A DNA stretch of 64,000 bases from Xestospongia bergquistia. Lineage: Eukaryota > Porifera > Demospongiae > Haplosclerida > Petrosiidae. Both the position numbers and the translations under genes were made by a program. The notes under the pieces are model-generated. The model was not told the origin of the DNA, did no database searches, and saw only the letters and a program-made list of their open reading frames with translations. Shown in pieces: positions 33,401-48,900 of the stretch (its first letter is position 1; every line of letters begins with the position of its first letter). The stretch is from assembly GCA_963965975.1 (NCBI GenBank), contig OZ014411.1, positions 15,776,446-15,840,445 of the forward strand, given 5' to 3'.

Positions 33401-36400
33401 TGAACACTAAAGGCTATCTCTCAGCAGTGAGACACCTACTGGTAACAGCTAAGAACTCTAAAGCTGTTTTGATTTAGCCATCACACTAAGATGTATTAAA
33501 ATACAAAAACAAAGAAAGCAGGACTGGCCACCCAGGAGAAAACTTCTATTGATGACAACATTGAAGTACTTCCTCAGCTTTATGAACGCAGCACGTATCA
33601 CTCAATAGGCATACATGTCACAGCTTCCAAAGAGGGTCAGCAACTACCTGTTTAAATGATACAATTCTCCTAAGTAGTATTTACTGTAACTTTTATCATC
33701 TATCCTTTTAATTGACTCAAGCTTTGAGACATGTTCAGTCATTTGGACTAGACTTTGTTACAATGACATTTCCAAGCTTAAAGTGCAGCATAAAAGCTCT
33801 CTGAAGTGTTAAGTCATCAAAGTCCTTTGAATTGACAGTATTTAATATTGAAAAGAAATCAGTTCTAAAATTACCATCAAGTCTAAATTTACCTTTAAAG
33901 CCATGTCAACAGTAGTGAAAAAAGACTATGATATTGTCTACTTTAAAACAGTTTGTTGTGTATTTTTATGTTTTACTATTTCTTAGAAATGTCAAGATTA
34001 CACAAACATAATTAAATCATAATTAATGCCTTTCACGCAAAGCTTGATTGTTTTTTTTTACTACAATAGATATATATAAGTGTGTGTGTGTGTATATATG
34101 TACATACCACATAAGTCCTAAATGACTGCCTACCATATATGTAGTGCATGTTTAATTGAGGGTGATACATTTTAATGGTTGCAATAGTGAAATATCACAA
34201 TTTGTAGTAGTACAGTGTTTAAAAGTGAGTATATATTGCAGAGATTCTACTGCATGGTCACTATGTCATAATAATAAGATGCAAGAAAGCTAATTAGAAA
34301 AAAGAAATGTAGTATATCAATAAGAAACAAAAAGCAGTCAATCATAATTAACTTTAATAGCTGACAATCTGCCAATATCTGCATCGAAATTAAAAATTTA
34401 TCTCTAGCACAAAAAGTTACAATCATACTTCCAGTCACAACCACACCTAATTAATATATATCACATGGAAGTCGATAGGAAACATAAGTAAGTAGTCCCT
34501 ATAACAGCCACTGTACACAAACTTTTATTTTCAGGTAATATTGATAGAAGTTGACATTTCACGTCAGACTTTCACTCTAAATATTTTGTGGGTGCACTTG
34601 AATTGACTATTGAAAAAGTTCATGAATGTTGTGATAATATATATCCATCCATCCATTCATCCATAAATACATGCACACACACAAACACACACACACATAT
34701 ATATTAATGAAAAAATGATCTCTATCCATCATTTGGAGTACAATAGGAATAAGTAGGAATATTGGTTAATACACCTGTTGAAAAAAAACTGTAATCATTT
34801 CTAAAGTTTTTTAAAAGAATTCTATCCTCATCTCATTCTGGTATACATTTGTTTGTGATATTCTTAAGGAAAATAATTTAATTGATATTATGATAGTATT
34901 GCTGGATGGAGTTAAATTTTATCTTTAATTTTATAGATATTGTCATAAAACATAATTATTATATACTCTAAAACTTACTTTGTTAAGAAGATCTAGATTA
35001 GCTCCTCTCTGGGTTAAAATTGAAACTATATCTTTGTGTCCCTTCTCTGCTGCTAACAAGACTGGAGTAGATCCCACCTAAATATATTATAAAAATTCCA
35101 TCTATATCCACTAATATATGTATCATAAGATTTGTATATTATCTACATTACAAACCTAGACAACATTATATCTAGTCAAGAAAGTATCAATCTTACTCAA
35201 ATGCTACAATTCTTTTAAGTAGTTTTTACTGTAACTTTTATCATCTGTCCTCTTAATTGACTCATACTATGAGATATGCTGAATCACTAGGACTAAATGT
35301 TTTTATCTTGACAAATTTAACATTTCTAAGCTTAAAGTACAGCAAAAAAGCTCTCTAAAGTCCTAAGTCATCAAAGTCTTAAGACTTGTCAATAATTAAT
35401 ATTGAAAAGGAATTGGTTCTAAAATGAACCAACAAGTCTAACTTTGCTATCAGGCCATGTCAATAGTAGTGAAAAAAAGAGACTGTAATATTGTCTACTT
35501 TAAAACTTTTGTTGTTGATGTGTATTTTTATCATGTTTTACTATTTCTTAGAAATATCATGATTACACAAACCACAGTGCTAATACATATCATTATTAAA
35601 TCATAATCAATGCCTTTCAAATATAGCTTGATTGTTTTGCATATATATATATATATATATGTATATGCACACATACCACATAGTCCTAATTGACTGCCTA
35701 ACATACATATACATAGTACACATTTAATTGAGGGTGATACATTTTAATGGTTGCAATAGTGAAATATCCAAATATAGTAGTAATACAGTGTCTAAAAGCG
35801 AGTATATATATATGGTAGAGATTCTACTGTATGGTCACTATGTCATAATAATAAGATGCAAAAAAGCTAATTAGATAAAAGAAATGTAGACAATATCAAT
35901 AAGAGAGAAAAAAGCAGTCAATCATAATTAACTTTAATAGCTGACAATCTGCCACTATCTGCATTGAAAGAAAAATTTTATCTCTAGCAAAAAGCTACAA
36001 TCATACTTCCAGTTACAACCACACCTAATTAATATATCACATGGAAGTCGATAGGAAGCATAAGTAAGTAGTCCCTATAGCAGCCACTGTATACAAACTT
36101 TTTTCAGAAAGTATTGATAGAAATTGACATTTCACATCGGACTTTCACTCTAAATATTTTGTGAGTGCACTTGAATTGACTATTGAAAAAGTTTAAGAAA
36201 GTTGTGATAATATATATCCATTTATCCATTCATATATCAGGCCTGGTGTCAATTACATTGCAATGTAATCTATTACTATTACTATTACTTCAAAATTTTT
36301 CTATTACTATTACTATTACTATTACTGGCTGAATTCATAGTAATATATTACTATTACTATTACTATTACTGGCTGAATTCATAGTAATATATTACTATTA

Positions 36401-36920
36401 CTATTACTATCACTGGCTGAATTCATAGTAATATATTACTATTACTATTACTATTACTGGCTGAATTCATAGTAATATATTACTATTACTATTACTTTGA
36501 AGTCTATTACTATTACTATTACTTCACAACACAGTTAAGATTTTGTAATTTGTATTTAAGAAATTAAATCAAGCAGTTGTAACATCACTAACATGTTGAT
36601 TGCATTTAATGGTGATTAGTTTTTTAAATACAGAGTCACTCAGGGAGCACCTGTCAGGTTGGAAAATACCTTGCTATACCTTGTTAACTGATCAGAGAGT
36701 CAGAGACATATGCTAAATTGCTAACTAACACAATATAGGACTAAACAGGAATGTAATAGAAATGTAATATGAAATTACATATTACTTTCCCTTTTATTAC
36801 TATTGCTATTATTATTACACAACTATTTTGAAACATATATTACTATTACTATTACTATTACATGAAAAAATGTAGTCGTTACTATTACTATTACATATTA
36901 CTATTACCCTAGGCCTGTCA

Positions 36921-36951
<31 letters not shown>

Positions 36952-39900
36952 TAATGAAAAAAGTGATCTCTATCCATCATTTGGAGTACAATAGGAACAA
37001 CTAGAAATGTTGGTTAAAACATCTGTTGCAAAAACTACAATTTTTTCTAATGTTTTTTAAAAAAATTGTATTCTTTTCTCATTTGGATATGCACTTGTTT
37101 GTGATATTCTTAAAGAAAATAATTCAATCTATATTATAATAGTATTGCTAGATAGAGTTAAATTTTATCTCTATAGACTTTGTCATGAAACATAATTATT
37201 ATGTAAATGAACACTTACTTTGTTAACAAGACCTAGATTGGCTTTTTCCTGGGTTAAAAATGAAAAAAAGTCTTGGTATCTCTCCTCTGCTGCTAATGTG
37301 ACTGAAGTATCCTCCTAAATATATTATAAAAACACTCTATATATGCACTAATAGAATGTATTATAACATTTGTACAATAACTACTGTAACAATAATATCA
37401 TCAAGACAAAGAAAACTTTAATAATTCTATATAGTGTATAGTCTATAATAGACACACAATATAGAATTGTTGACAATACATTATGAATGTAAATTTGACA
37501 CTTGACACTAGCAAAAGCTATATATTATTTTGTTGATAGATCTAGTTTCACTGACAAAGACAATCATCTTTTTTCTCGCATCTTTTTTAATCACAAACAC
37601 TTAAACACCTTTTTCACTGAAAGTATATTCAATGAATACTTTCTTATTTTTAGTTAAATCTTATGCAAAGATGTTGAGCTATATATTTTGTTATGCTTTA
37701 CTTTTTTTACATAAATCTGAAGAGGTGCACCTAGTGTTTGGTCTAGTCTTAAATTATTATAGTATCTATGCTATGTTTAGTTAATGTGTTCACAGATGTA
37801 GATTAAGCATTAGAGTAAAAACTACTCATTCTCATGATCTGAATTACCTTAGTGATAACATTGATATCAGCTCCATGGTTGACAAGTACTTCAACAATGT
37901 CTGTATGTCCTTCATAACTTGCATAATGAAGGGCTGCCCAGCCTTCCTATTATAGAAACAAGCAAACAATCAACTATTAGACTGCTAACACATTACAATA
38001 ACGCTACAAACATATATAGACTCCAAAAATATCTAAATAGTTAAATCTTTACAATTTATCAAGATATATCAATTTATTACAAGTCAATCATTATTTTTTA
38101 AGAAGTCTTTTTAAAGGTATTGCCACTAATTTAATGAAGATCAAGATGATTTAAGTACATAATTATAGTGCAATATAAGGGCTTGGAATATGAAAATGAG
38201 ACACAAAGATATAATCATTACGATATAGTTAAGCAAAAACTTGCTGATAAGAAATATACAATATAACTCTTAATAGCACTTTACTTATCAATTATTGTCA
38301 TGACTCTGTCAGTACATTCTGCACATCTTTACTATAATAACCAACATTACCTGACTGATTATTATATCTCACTAGCTATAGCTTATTAATAGTCTACATA
38401 TTGGAAACAAACAAGGCCACTTTAATAATGACTTGCTAACAATACCACTAAGCATACCAAGTAGAACTGACCGATATATTGGTACTGTAATCATACTGAA
38501 CATTAAAATGCTCAATTATATCTAAATTTATAAATCCACAATACCACTTGATAAGCCTTTTAGTACAACACTATATTACAAATCGATATTATTTCTTTTC
38601 AAAGAAAATATTAAGCTAAGCAAGTATTGTTTTGTATGACCTTCATTGTTATATTATGCGAGTGCTTAAATTAATTGTTAATAAATTGATGACATTGTGA
38701 TTTTTATCATTGTTTGGTGTCCAATAGAATAAATAGGGAAATTGTTTAAAGCATATTTAATAAAATTTACAATTTTTTATAGTATTCTAAAAACGTTTTG
38801 TATCCCATTCCATTCCTGGTATTCATTTAATTTGAACTTTATCACAACAGTAATGTAATTGATGACTGTATTATAAGAAAAATGATTTGCACATTATCTT
38901 CAGATATAGAGGGTTAGTAATGCAAGATATGCAATGAACACTTACTGCATTAACAATGTCTAGATTAGCACCTTTCTTGGTTAACATCAAAACAATATTT
39001 TTGTATCCCTTCTTTGTTGCTATTATAACTGCTGTAGATCCCTCCTAAAGATATAAAAATCTCATAACCCTTAGCCAATGAACTACAAAATAACTTACAC
39101 ACTATCTATAGTAACATTTTTTATTACTTATTACGTGAGTACACTAGTAACATTACAAACGTAAACAACATTAAGAAGTTAAACAAACCACACTCAACAA
39201 CTCTTACAATAGTGTCATCAATATAAATAACACTCTTGTGTACATAAATATACACAGTCATTACTTCAGAACAGGCAAATTTTTGCACAATTATCAGAGT
39301 ATCATCTAATGAAGACACCATACAAATTAGAGGTGATAACTTAATCATAAACATGAAAACAAAAAAAATATTGCTTTGAAAAATGACAACATTGTATTTA
39401 AGAAATTAGACATTATTATATTAACACCAATTATACTGTAAAGGACATTAAGAAGACAAGAACTTACAGCAACACAAATGTGTATGGAAAAACAATTGAG
39501 TTAACAAAATGACTACAATGAATTGAATGAATTTAGAAATAAAATTACATTATATCACACCTACTATCAATTGTTAAAGGACACATTCAGATGACAAGTT
39601 ATTAAAATAGATACAATCACAACAATGCATTGAATAAAATTAAAATTATATTACATTATGTCAAACCTACCGGCTATTGTAATGTTAAAGAACCATCCAG
39701 ATGACAAGTTATTGTACCATAAACAATAATGAAAGCAAAAAAGATTAAAATAGATACAATCACAACAATGCATTGAATAAAATTAAAATTATATTACATT
39801 ATGTCACACTTACCTCATACTTGTATTAGATTATAGAGTTAAGGAAACATCCAGATGACAAGTTATTGTACCATAAACAATAATGAAAGCAAAAAAGATT

Positions 39901-42900
39901 AAAATACATACAATCACAACAATGCATTGATTAAAATTAAAATTATATTACATTATGTCAAACCTACCTCCTATTGTAATGTTAAAGAAACATCCAGATG
40001 ACAAGTTATTGTACTACAAACAATAATGAAAGCAAAAAAGATTAAAATAGATACAATCACAACAATGCATTGAATAAAATTGAAATTATATTACATTATG
40101 TCACACTTACCTCATATTTGTATTAGATTATAGAGTTAAGGAAACATCCAGATGACAAGTTATTGTACCATAAACAATAATGAAAGCAAAAAAGATTAAA
40201 ATACATACAATCACAACAATGCATTGAATAAAATTAAAATTATATTACATTATGTCAAACCTACCAGCTATTGTAATGTTAAAGAAACATCCAGATGACA
40301 AGTTATTGTACCATAAACAATAATGAAAGCAAAAAAGATTAAAATAGATACAATCACAACAATGCATTGAATAAAATTAAAATTATAATACATTATGTCA
40401 AACCTACCAGCTATTGTAATGTTAAAGAAACATCCAGATGACAAGTTATTGTACCATAAACAATAATGAAAGCGAAAAAGATTAAAATACATACAATCAC
40501 AACAATGCATTGAATAAAATTAAAATTATATTACATTATGTCAAACCTACCAGCTATTGTAATGTTAAAGAACACACCCAGATGACAAGTTATAGTACCA
40601 TAAACAATAATGAAAGCCAAAAGGATTAAAATAGATACAATCACAACAATGCATTGAATAAAATTAAAATTATATTACATTATGTCAAACCTACCAGCTA
40701 TTTTAATGTTAAAGGAAATATCAAGATGACATGTTTTGTACCATAAACAATAATGAAAGCAAAAAAGATTAAAATAGATACACTTACTTCATACTTGTAT
40801 TAGTTAAGGACACATCCAGATCACAAGTTATTGTACCATAAACAATAATGAAAGCCAAAGACATTAAAATAGATACACTTACTTTATACTTGTATTAGAT
40901 TATAAAGTTAAGGAAACATCCAGATGACAAGTTATTGTACCATAAACAATAATGAAAGCAAAAAAAGATAAAATAGATACAATCACAACAATGCATTGAA
41001 TAAAATTAAAATTACATTACATTATGTCAAACCTACCCCCTATTGTAATGTTAAAGAAAACATCCAGATGACAAGTTATTGTACCACAAACAATAGTGAA
41101 AGCAAAATGGATTAAAATAAGAGTTAGAGTAAAACATGCTCATTCTCATGATCTGAATTACCATAGTAACAACATTGATATCAGCTCCATGGTTGACAAG
41201 TACTTCAACAATATCTATATCTCCTTGATAACTTGCGAAGTGAAGGGCTGCCCGTCCATCCTGTTATAGAAAAAACAAATTAATTATTAATTAGACTACT
41301 AACACAACAACAACCAAAGTACAAACATACACTGACTGCATAAAAGTATCTTGTGTTATATTCTCCTATTTGTCATTATATATATCATAGTCATCACCAA
41401 GTAAGTCGATTGTATATTTATTATTAATAAATTTTCTTTTTTAAAAGAAGTCTTTGTACAGGTATTCTCATTAATTTAGTGAAGATCAAGATGCTTTAAA
41501 TTAAATATAGTGTAATGTAAGGGACTTATAAATAAGACGCATACATAAAATTATTAGAATTTAAGTCTACAATATTAAGCAAACAGTCCAGCAAAAGCAA
41601 TGTTTCATATCATGACCTTGACTGTTATATTGTATGAGAACTTAAATTAATTATTAATAAATTCATAAAAACATTTATATTATGCCATCCAATAAGAATA
41701 AATAGGAAAATTGATTACACCATATGTTATAAAATTTGTAAATTTTGGTAATATTATAAAAATGTTTGTACACTGATCCAATTCCAGTATTTGTTTATTT
41801 TCACATTCTTAAAAAATAATTCAAGTTTTATCATAAGAGTATTGTAACAAATGACTATCTTTTAAGGAATATTGACATTTTATCCTCAGTTAAATCCGTT
41901 AATACCACTTGATATGTTATGAACACTTACTGCATTGACAAGATCTAGATTAGCTCCATTCTTTGATAAAATTAAAACAGCTTTTTTCCATCTATTCTTT
42001 GCTGCTAACATAACTGGTGTAGATCCCTCCTAAATATATAATAACAATCCCATAAAAATTATGTTAGGCAATACACTACAACATAACAGTGCATACCATC
42101 TCTTTAACATTAGTTTATATTTATTGCATGTGTAATACAAGTAACGTTACTAACATAAATAACATTGCAAAATATCAGTCACATCAACCACTTTTAAGTT
42201 AAAAAAAGCCACAAAGCCACTCTCAACAACTTTTACAATAGTGTCATCAATACAAACAACACTCAAATATATACATAGTCATTACTTCACAATAGACATG
42301 TTTTGTCAGCATAACATTATATAAATAAAAATTTGACATTTCATTGTAGTCTGTGATCATAAAAAAATACTTATTTCTTAGTAGTATAGAAGAAGAACTA
42401 GCATTCCTTACAAACTTGTAAGGGACACAATCACATGACAAGTAATAAAGCACCAAACATTTGGAAACAAAGAAAAGATTAAGCAGACACCAATGCATTG
42501 AATAAGTTTCAACAAAAATAATAAAATACTCAATTGACAGCACTGTATTGCATACAGTTAAAAATTATACAAAATTGTTGTTATATATATTTGGTATGCT
42601 TTACTATGTTTACAAAAATTTGAAAACAGTATGAATGTTCAGGTGTAGTGTTGCTTCCTTGTTAATGTAACAAAATTGTAGTAAATATATGTTAATCTAG
42701 TATTATTATATTTATGCAATATCTAGTTGATATTTGTTTACACATGCAACTTAAATATTAGAGTAAAACATACTCATTCTCATGATCTGAATTACCTTGG
42801 AAACAACATTCATATCAGCTCCATGGGTGACAAGTACTTCAATGATATCTATATGTCGTTGATCACTTGCATAATGAAGGGCTGTCCAGCCTTTCTATTA

Positions 42901-45900
42901 AAGAAATGAACAAACAATAAACTTTTAATTAGACTACTATAACACTACAATAACATTCAAACGTTATGGAGAGACATTCCTTCTCTAAATTTAATTAATT
43001 GCATTCTCTGTCTATTTGTTTTTGCTAGTAGGAAAATGTTTGCTGTCATGTTCTACCAGGATGGTAGCTCCAATGTGAATACATCATCCAACTGTTTTCA
43101 GTACATAATATTCTTTGATCTGGCAAACTTGAGTATAGGTTATTTGTGAGGATTTTTTGAGAGTAATATTCTTTCTGATTTTGTTTTGGTTCCCACTTCC
43201 TTGTCAGGTTAGTGTGAGATACTAATGTCTTAGCTGCATAGAAAGGAATGTACTATAATTGAATTCAGTTAAGGTAAGCAATAACTGAATTTGTCCTATG
43301 GTTACTAAGTGTTCACTCCATATAGTGGTATACCTGGTATGTTATCAATGATACTATCAATGTTGTCAAGTCTGGCTAATAGTCTTCTTATTTTGTGTAC
43401 AAATGTGGCTGCAGAGTTCATCATCCTGAAGGCATCTTTAGAAACTCTTAGGAGCTGTCTTGTGTCATAAAAGCTGTTATAAAAATGTCTGCTTTGGCTG
43501 TTGGGACTTGCCAGTGTCCCTTACTCAAATCAATCTTGGAGAAATGTTTATCTTTACTGACTTTATGGAATATATTTTCAAGCAACCATCGTGAAGTCTG
43601 GATCAAATACGGTGATTTCATTTAACTTTAGCTGGTTAAAGCTGTCTTTTTTCAAATGACCACTATGGTGTATGTCATTGTTGCTCATGATATCCTTTAT
43701 TTTAAATTGGATCTTTCTACTGTATCATTAGGTTATTACGTTCAGTAGAACAGGATCTCAAGTTTGGAACTCTCAGACTTCTGCCTTTCTGTCATAGTTG
43801 TGCTTGTATCTTTTTGAGATTTGTAAGGTTCCTCCTGTACAATCTTCAAAGTGTCATCCAATATTTCATTTTCATTTCAAAAAACATACAGGTAGCTGTT
43901 TTTCGCCTTGGGTTGCTAAACATTTTGTTCATAGCTCTCTTAGGGCAAGTACTGGACTGTGGCTGTACAGAATTGAAAGTGGCAAACATGTGAACTATTG
44001 GGGGATCTCATTAACCACAGTAGCAGGTGAGTACAACAGTGCCATTGTTTGGGTTGCACAATCTTTTTGACATATTATTGGATGTGTCATTGAACTTCTT
44101 AACTAAACCAATTACACATAGGATGATAATGGATGAATATGAGCTGTTGAAATCTTAGGAACTGAGATATTCCATCACACATTCTGAGACAAACTGGGTA
44201 ACCATGTCACCTTAGTTTTTTTTTTGGTAAACCTAATCAACTTATTTGTTAACCAGTGCTTCTGCTACAACTTCTGGGCTGATTTTTAAAAGGCATAGCC
44301 TCAGGGTATCTAGTAACATAATCTACCGAGATGATTATGTAATGGTGACTATGAGGATGGTGTATTTGGCCTACTATATCAACTGCAGCTTTTTTGAAGG
44401 ATATATGAATTAGTGGTATTTTTAGTGGGACTTTTGGAACATTTTATTATGTATTGTTTTCAGACAAATATCACAAGTTTACAAAAAGTTATTACAGCTT
44501 TCTTTATTCCCTGCCTCAAGGGAATATTCTGAGGGTCTTTCAGGTGATTTTTCTGACAAACTAGATGACAATTGATGATGGAGTTAATGGACCATTTCTA
44601 TCATTATGACATAATGCCATAGGTACTATGACTATGTGGAGACATTTGGCGCTGTCCACTTTTGTATGTGTAAATATTCAGTAAAGAATGCCTATTTTTC
44701 TTTGAACACACTATCTACTCTACTTTGGTTTGGAATTGACAGAACAGTTCATTGTAATTTTGATGTGATTTGTCCTCAGATAGTAACTTTATAAGCATGT
44801 CCTTTTTCTTTGGACATGTCGTCCTGTAAAGACACTGTAGATGGAGCAAGAGGTTGATATTTTGCCTCGTGGTTTAGGCCATCAGGAGCTCTAATTCCAT
44901 GGGTATTACTACCTTTATTGATGTCATAGACAAACATAGAGTTTCGACATCTTCAATAAGATAGGCTGTCGACTTTAATTTTAGATAATGTGATTCTTTG
45001 TATGATGTTGTCAGTCAGGAGCACATAAATGAATTTACTAGTATATTTTGTCATTGCTCACAAAGGCTTTCTTTACTACAATTCCACTGCAACCAATGGC
45101 TCTGAGGGTATCAATACTTATGTCTCCAATTCTTACTTTCTCTACTGGCATTTTGCCAATGAAATAAAGTTGTGGTTGAATACAGGCACTTCTGACCAGT
45201 AGTAATTTTTTTCTACATGTTCATTGTCTGTTATACTTGTCTTTATCTATTCTTCTGTTGAAAAGTTGGAAGGCTCTATTTGCACAAGGCAACTAGTGCA
45301 TATCTCAATTTTTTGCATTCTTTGAGGTCATTTTTTCCTCCATTAAAGTGAGGCATGTGCTTGTTCCACAAATTTATTTTCAACAACATATAATATTGTT
45401 ATTACAATATTATATGTTGGTGTATATTGAGTTCACAAAACAAACACTAAATTATGATAATAGTATAATTCAAAGAAAAATACAAAGTTAAAGAAGTCAT
45501 CCTTCATATTATGACTTTGATTATTATATTTGTGTAAGCACTTGACTTCATTATTAATAAATTCATAAATTGTGATTTTTTTTATGACCTACTGATATCC
45601 ATTAAGTAGGAAAACTGATTACTGCACATGTTGTAAATTTATACTTTTTTCTACTAAAGTTTTAAAAAATGTTTTGGACGCTATTATAATTCCATTATCA
45701 GTTGTCTTTCACATTCTTAAAAAATTAATTTCAACCTTTATTATAGCAGTATTGTAACTGATGACACTCTTTTAAGAAAAAATTAATTACATTTTATCTT
45801 CAGTTGTATAGACTTTGTCATATAACATATATACATGAACACTTACTGCATTAACAATGTCTAGATTAGCCCCCTTCATAATTAAAATCAAAACAACATC

Positions 45901-48900
45901 CTTGTATCCCTTCATTGCAGCTAACAAAACTGGTGTAGATCCCTCCTGAATATATAATAATAACCAAATAATTGTCAGCAATATAATACATTGTAAGTTT
46001 GCACAATACTACAGTAACATTTTTTTATATGTATTCTATTTGTACACTAGTAATATATACAACATATACAACATTACAAAGTATTACATTGATACACAAT
46101 TTGATACTATCATCTTATGAAGACACCATACAAATTAGAAGTGATAGCTTAACCATAAACATGAAAACAAAAAAAATATAGCTTTAAAAAATGACAACAT
46201 TGTATTTAAGAAATTAGACATTATTATATTAACACCAATTATACTGTAAAGGACATTAAGATGACAAGAACTTCCAGCAACACAAATGTGTATGGAAAAA
46301 CAATTGAGTTAACAAAATGACTACAATGCATTGAATGAATTTAGAAATAAAATTACATTATATCACACCTACCATCTATTGTTAAAGGACACATTGAGAT
46401 GACAAGTTATTACAGTGAAAACAATTTGGAAGCAAAAAAGATTTAAATAAATAAAATCACAAAAAATGCATTGAATAAAATTAAAATTATATTGCTTAAT
46501 GTCAAACCTACCTCCTATTGTAATGTTAAAGAAAACATCCAGATGACAAGTTATTGTACCATAAACAATAATGAAAGCAAAAAAGATTAAAATAGATACA
46601 ATCACAACAATGCATTGAATAAAATTAAAATTATACTACATTATGTCACACTTACCTCATGCTTGTATTAGATTATAGAGTTAAGGAAACATCCAGATGA
46701 CAAGTTATTGTACCAGTAACAATAATGAAAGCAAAAAAGATTAAAATAGATACAATTACAACAATGCATTGAATAAAATTAAAATTATATTACACTATGT
46801 CAAACCTACCTCCTATTGTAATGTTAAAGGAAACATCCAAATTACAAGTTATTGTACCATAAACAATAATGAAAGCAAAAAGATTAAAATGGATATAATC
46901 ACAACAATACATTGAATAAAATTAAAATTATATTACATTATGTCAAACCTACCGGCTATTGTAATGTTAAAAGAAACATCCAGATCACAAGTTATTGTAC
47001 CATAAACAATAATGAAAGCAAAAAAGATTAAAATACATACAATCACAACAATGCATCGTAAAAATTAAAATTATATTACTTTATGTCACACCTACCTCCT
47101 ATTGTAATGTTAAAGGAAACATCCAAATGACAAGATATAGTACCATAAACAATAATGAAAGCCAAAAAGATTAAAATAGATACAATCACAACAATGCATT
47201 GAATAAAATTAAAATTATATTACTTTATGTCACACCTACCCGCTATGTAATGTTAAAGGAAACATCCAGATGACAAGTTATTGTACCATAAACAATAATG
47301 AAAGCCAAAAAAATTAAAATAGATAAATGACAACAATGCATTGAATAAAATTAAAATTATATTGCATTATGTCAAACCTACCGGCTATTGTAATGTTAAA
47401 AGAAACATCCAGATCACAAGTTATTGTACCATAAACAATAATGAAAGCAAAAAAAAGATTAAAATAGATACAATCGCAACAATGCATTGAATAAAATTAA
47501 AATTATACTACATTATGTCAAACCTACCAGCTATTGTAATGTTAAAGGAAACATCCAGATCACAAGTTATTGTACCATAAACAATAATGAAAGCAAAAAA
47601 AATTAAAATAGATACAATCACAACAATGCATTGAATAAGATTAAAATTATATCACATTATGTAAAACCTACCAGCTATTGTAATGTTAAAGAAACATCCA
47701 GATGACAAGTTATTGTACCATAAACAATAATGAAAGCAAAAAAGATTAAAATAGATACAATCACAACAATACATTGAATAAAATTAAAATTATATTACTT
47801 TAAGTCATACCTACCCGCTATTGTAATGTTAATGAACACATCCAGATGACAAGTTATTGTACCATTAACAATAATGAAAGCCAAAAAAATTAAAATAGAT
47901 ACAATCACAACAATGCATTGAATAAAATTTAAATTATATTGCATTATGTCAAACCTACCGGCTATTGTAATGTTAAAAGAAACATCCAGATGACAAGTTA
48001 TTGTACCATAAACAATAATGAAAGCCAAAAAAGATTAAAATAGATACAATGACAACAATACATTGAATAAAATTAAAATTATATTGCATTATGTCAAACC
48101 TACCGGCTATTGTAATGTTAAAGAACACACCCAGATGACAAGTTATAGTACCATAAACAATAATGAAAGCCAAAAAGATTAAAATAGATACAATCACAAC
48201 AATGCATTGAATAAAATTAAAATTATATTACATCATGTCAAACCTACTGGCTATTGTAATGTTTAAAGAAACATCCAGATGACAAGTTATTGTACCATAA
48301 ACAATAATGAAAGTAAAAAAAGATTAAAATAGATACAATCACAACAATGCATTGAATAAAATTATATTTCATTATGTCAAACCTACCCACTATTGTAATG
48401 TTAAAGAACACATCCAGATGAAAAGTTATTGCACCATAAACAATAATGAAAGCCAAAAAAATTAAAATAGATACAATCACAACAATGTATTGAATAAAAT
48501 TAAAATTATATTACATTATGTCAAACCTACCCACTATTGTAATGTTAAAGAACACATCCAGATGACAAGTTATAGTACCATAAACAATAATGAAAGCCAA
48601 AAAAATTAAAATAGATACAATGACAACAATGCATTGAATAAAATTAAAATTATATCACATTATGTCAAACATACCGGCTATTGTTATGTTAAAAGAAACA
48701 TCCAGATGACAAGTTAAGCAAAAAAGATTAAAATAGATACAATGACAACAATGCATCGTAAAAATTAAAATTAAATCACATTATGTCAAACCTACCTCCT
48801 ATTGTAATGTTAAAGGAAACATCCAGATGACAAGTTATTGTACCATAAACAATAATGAAAGCAAAAAGATAAAAATAGATATAATCACAACAATCCATTG

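Larger units (their letters stand above)
33657..37330 (-). repeat. Tandem duplication of an exon-bearing block of about 1.5 kb
   Basis: 33,657-35,090 and 35,207-37,330 align from 'aagtagtatttactgtaact' to the class B ankyrin exon at their right ends (34,979 and 37,219). The second copy is longer because of a 680-bp MITE. The event doubled exon B in gene 2. Confidence 0.85.
37640..39330. repeat. Segment shared with gene 1 (1,110-2,850)
   Basis: Exons A and B and the introns around them are almost the same in both places, including non-coding details such as 'gcaaagatgttg' and the 72-codon antisense open stretch near 2,630 and 39,124. It indicates recent duplication or conversion between the two genes. 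Confidence 0.8.

Noticed and set aside
43798-44070. 90-codon plus-strand frame
   Set aside because: Antisense to the integrase C-terminal region of the gypsy-like relic.
46369-48480. Hydrophobic minus-strand frames in array 2b
   Set aside because: Same satellite; frames end wherever an indel falls.
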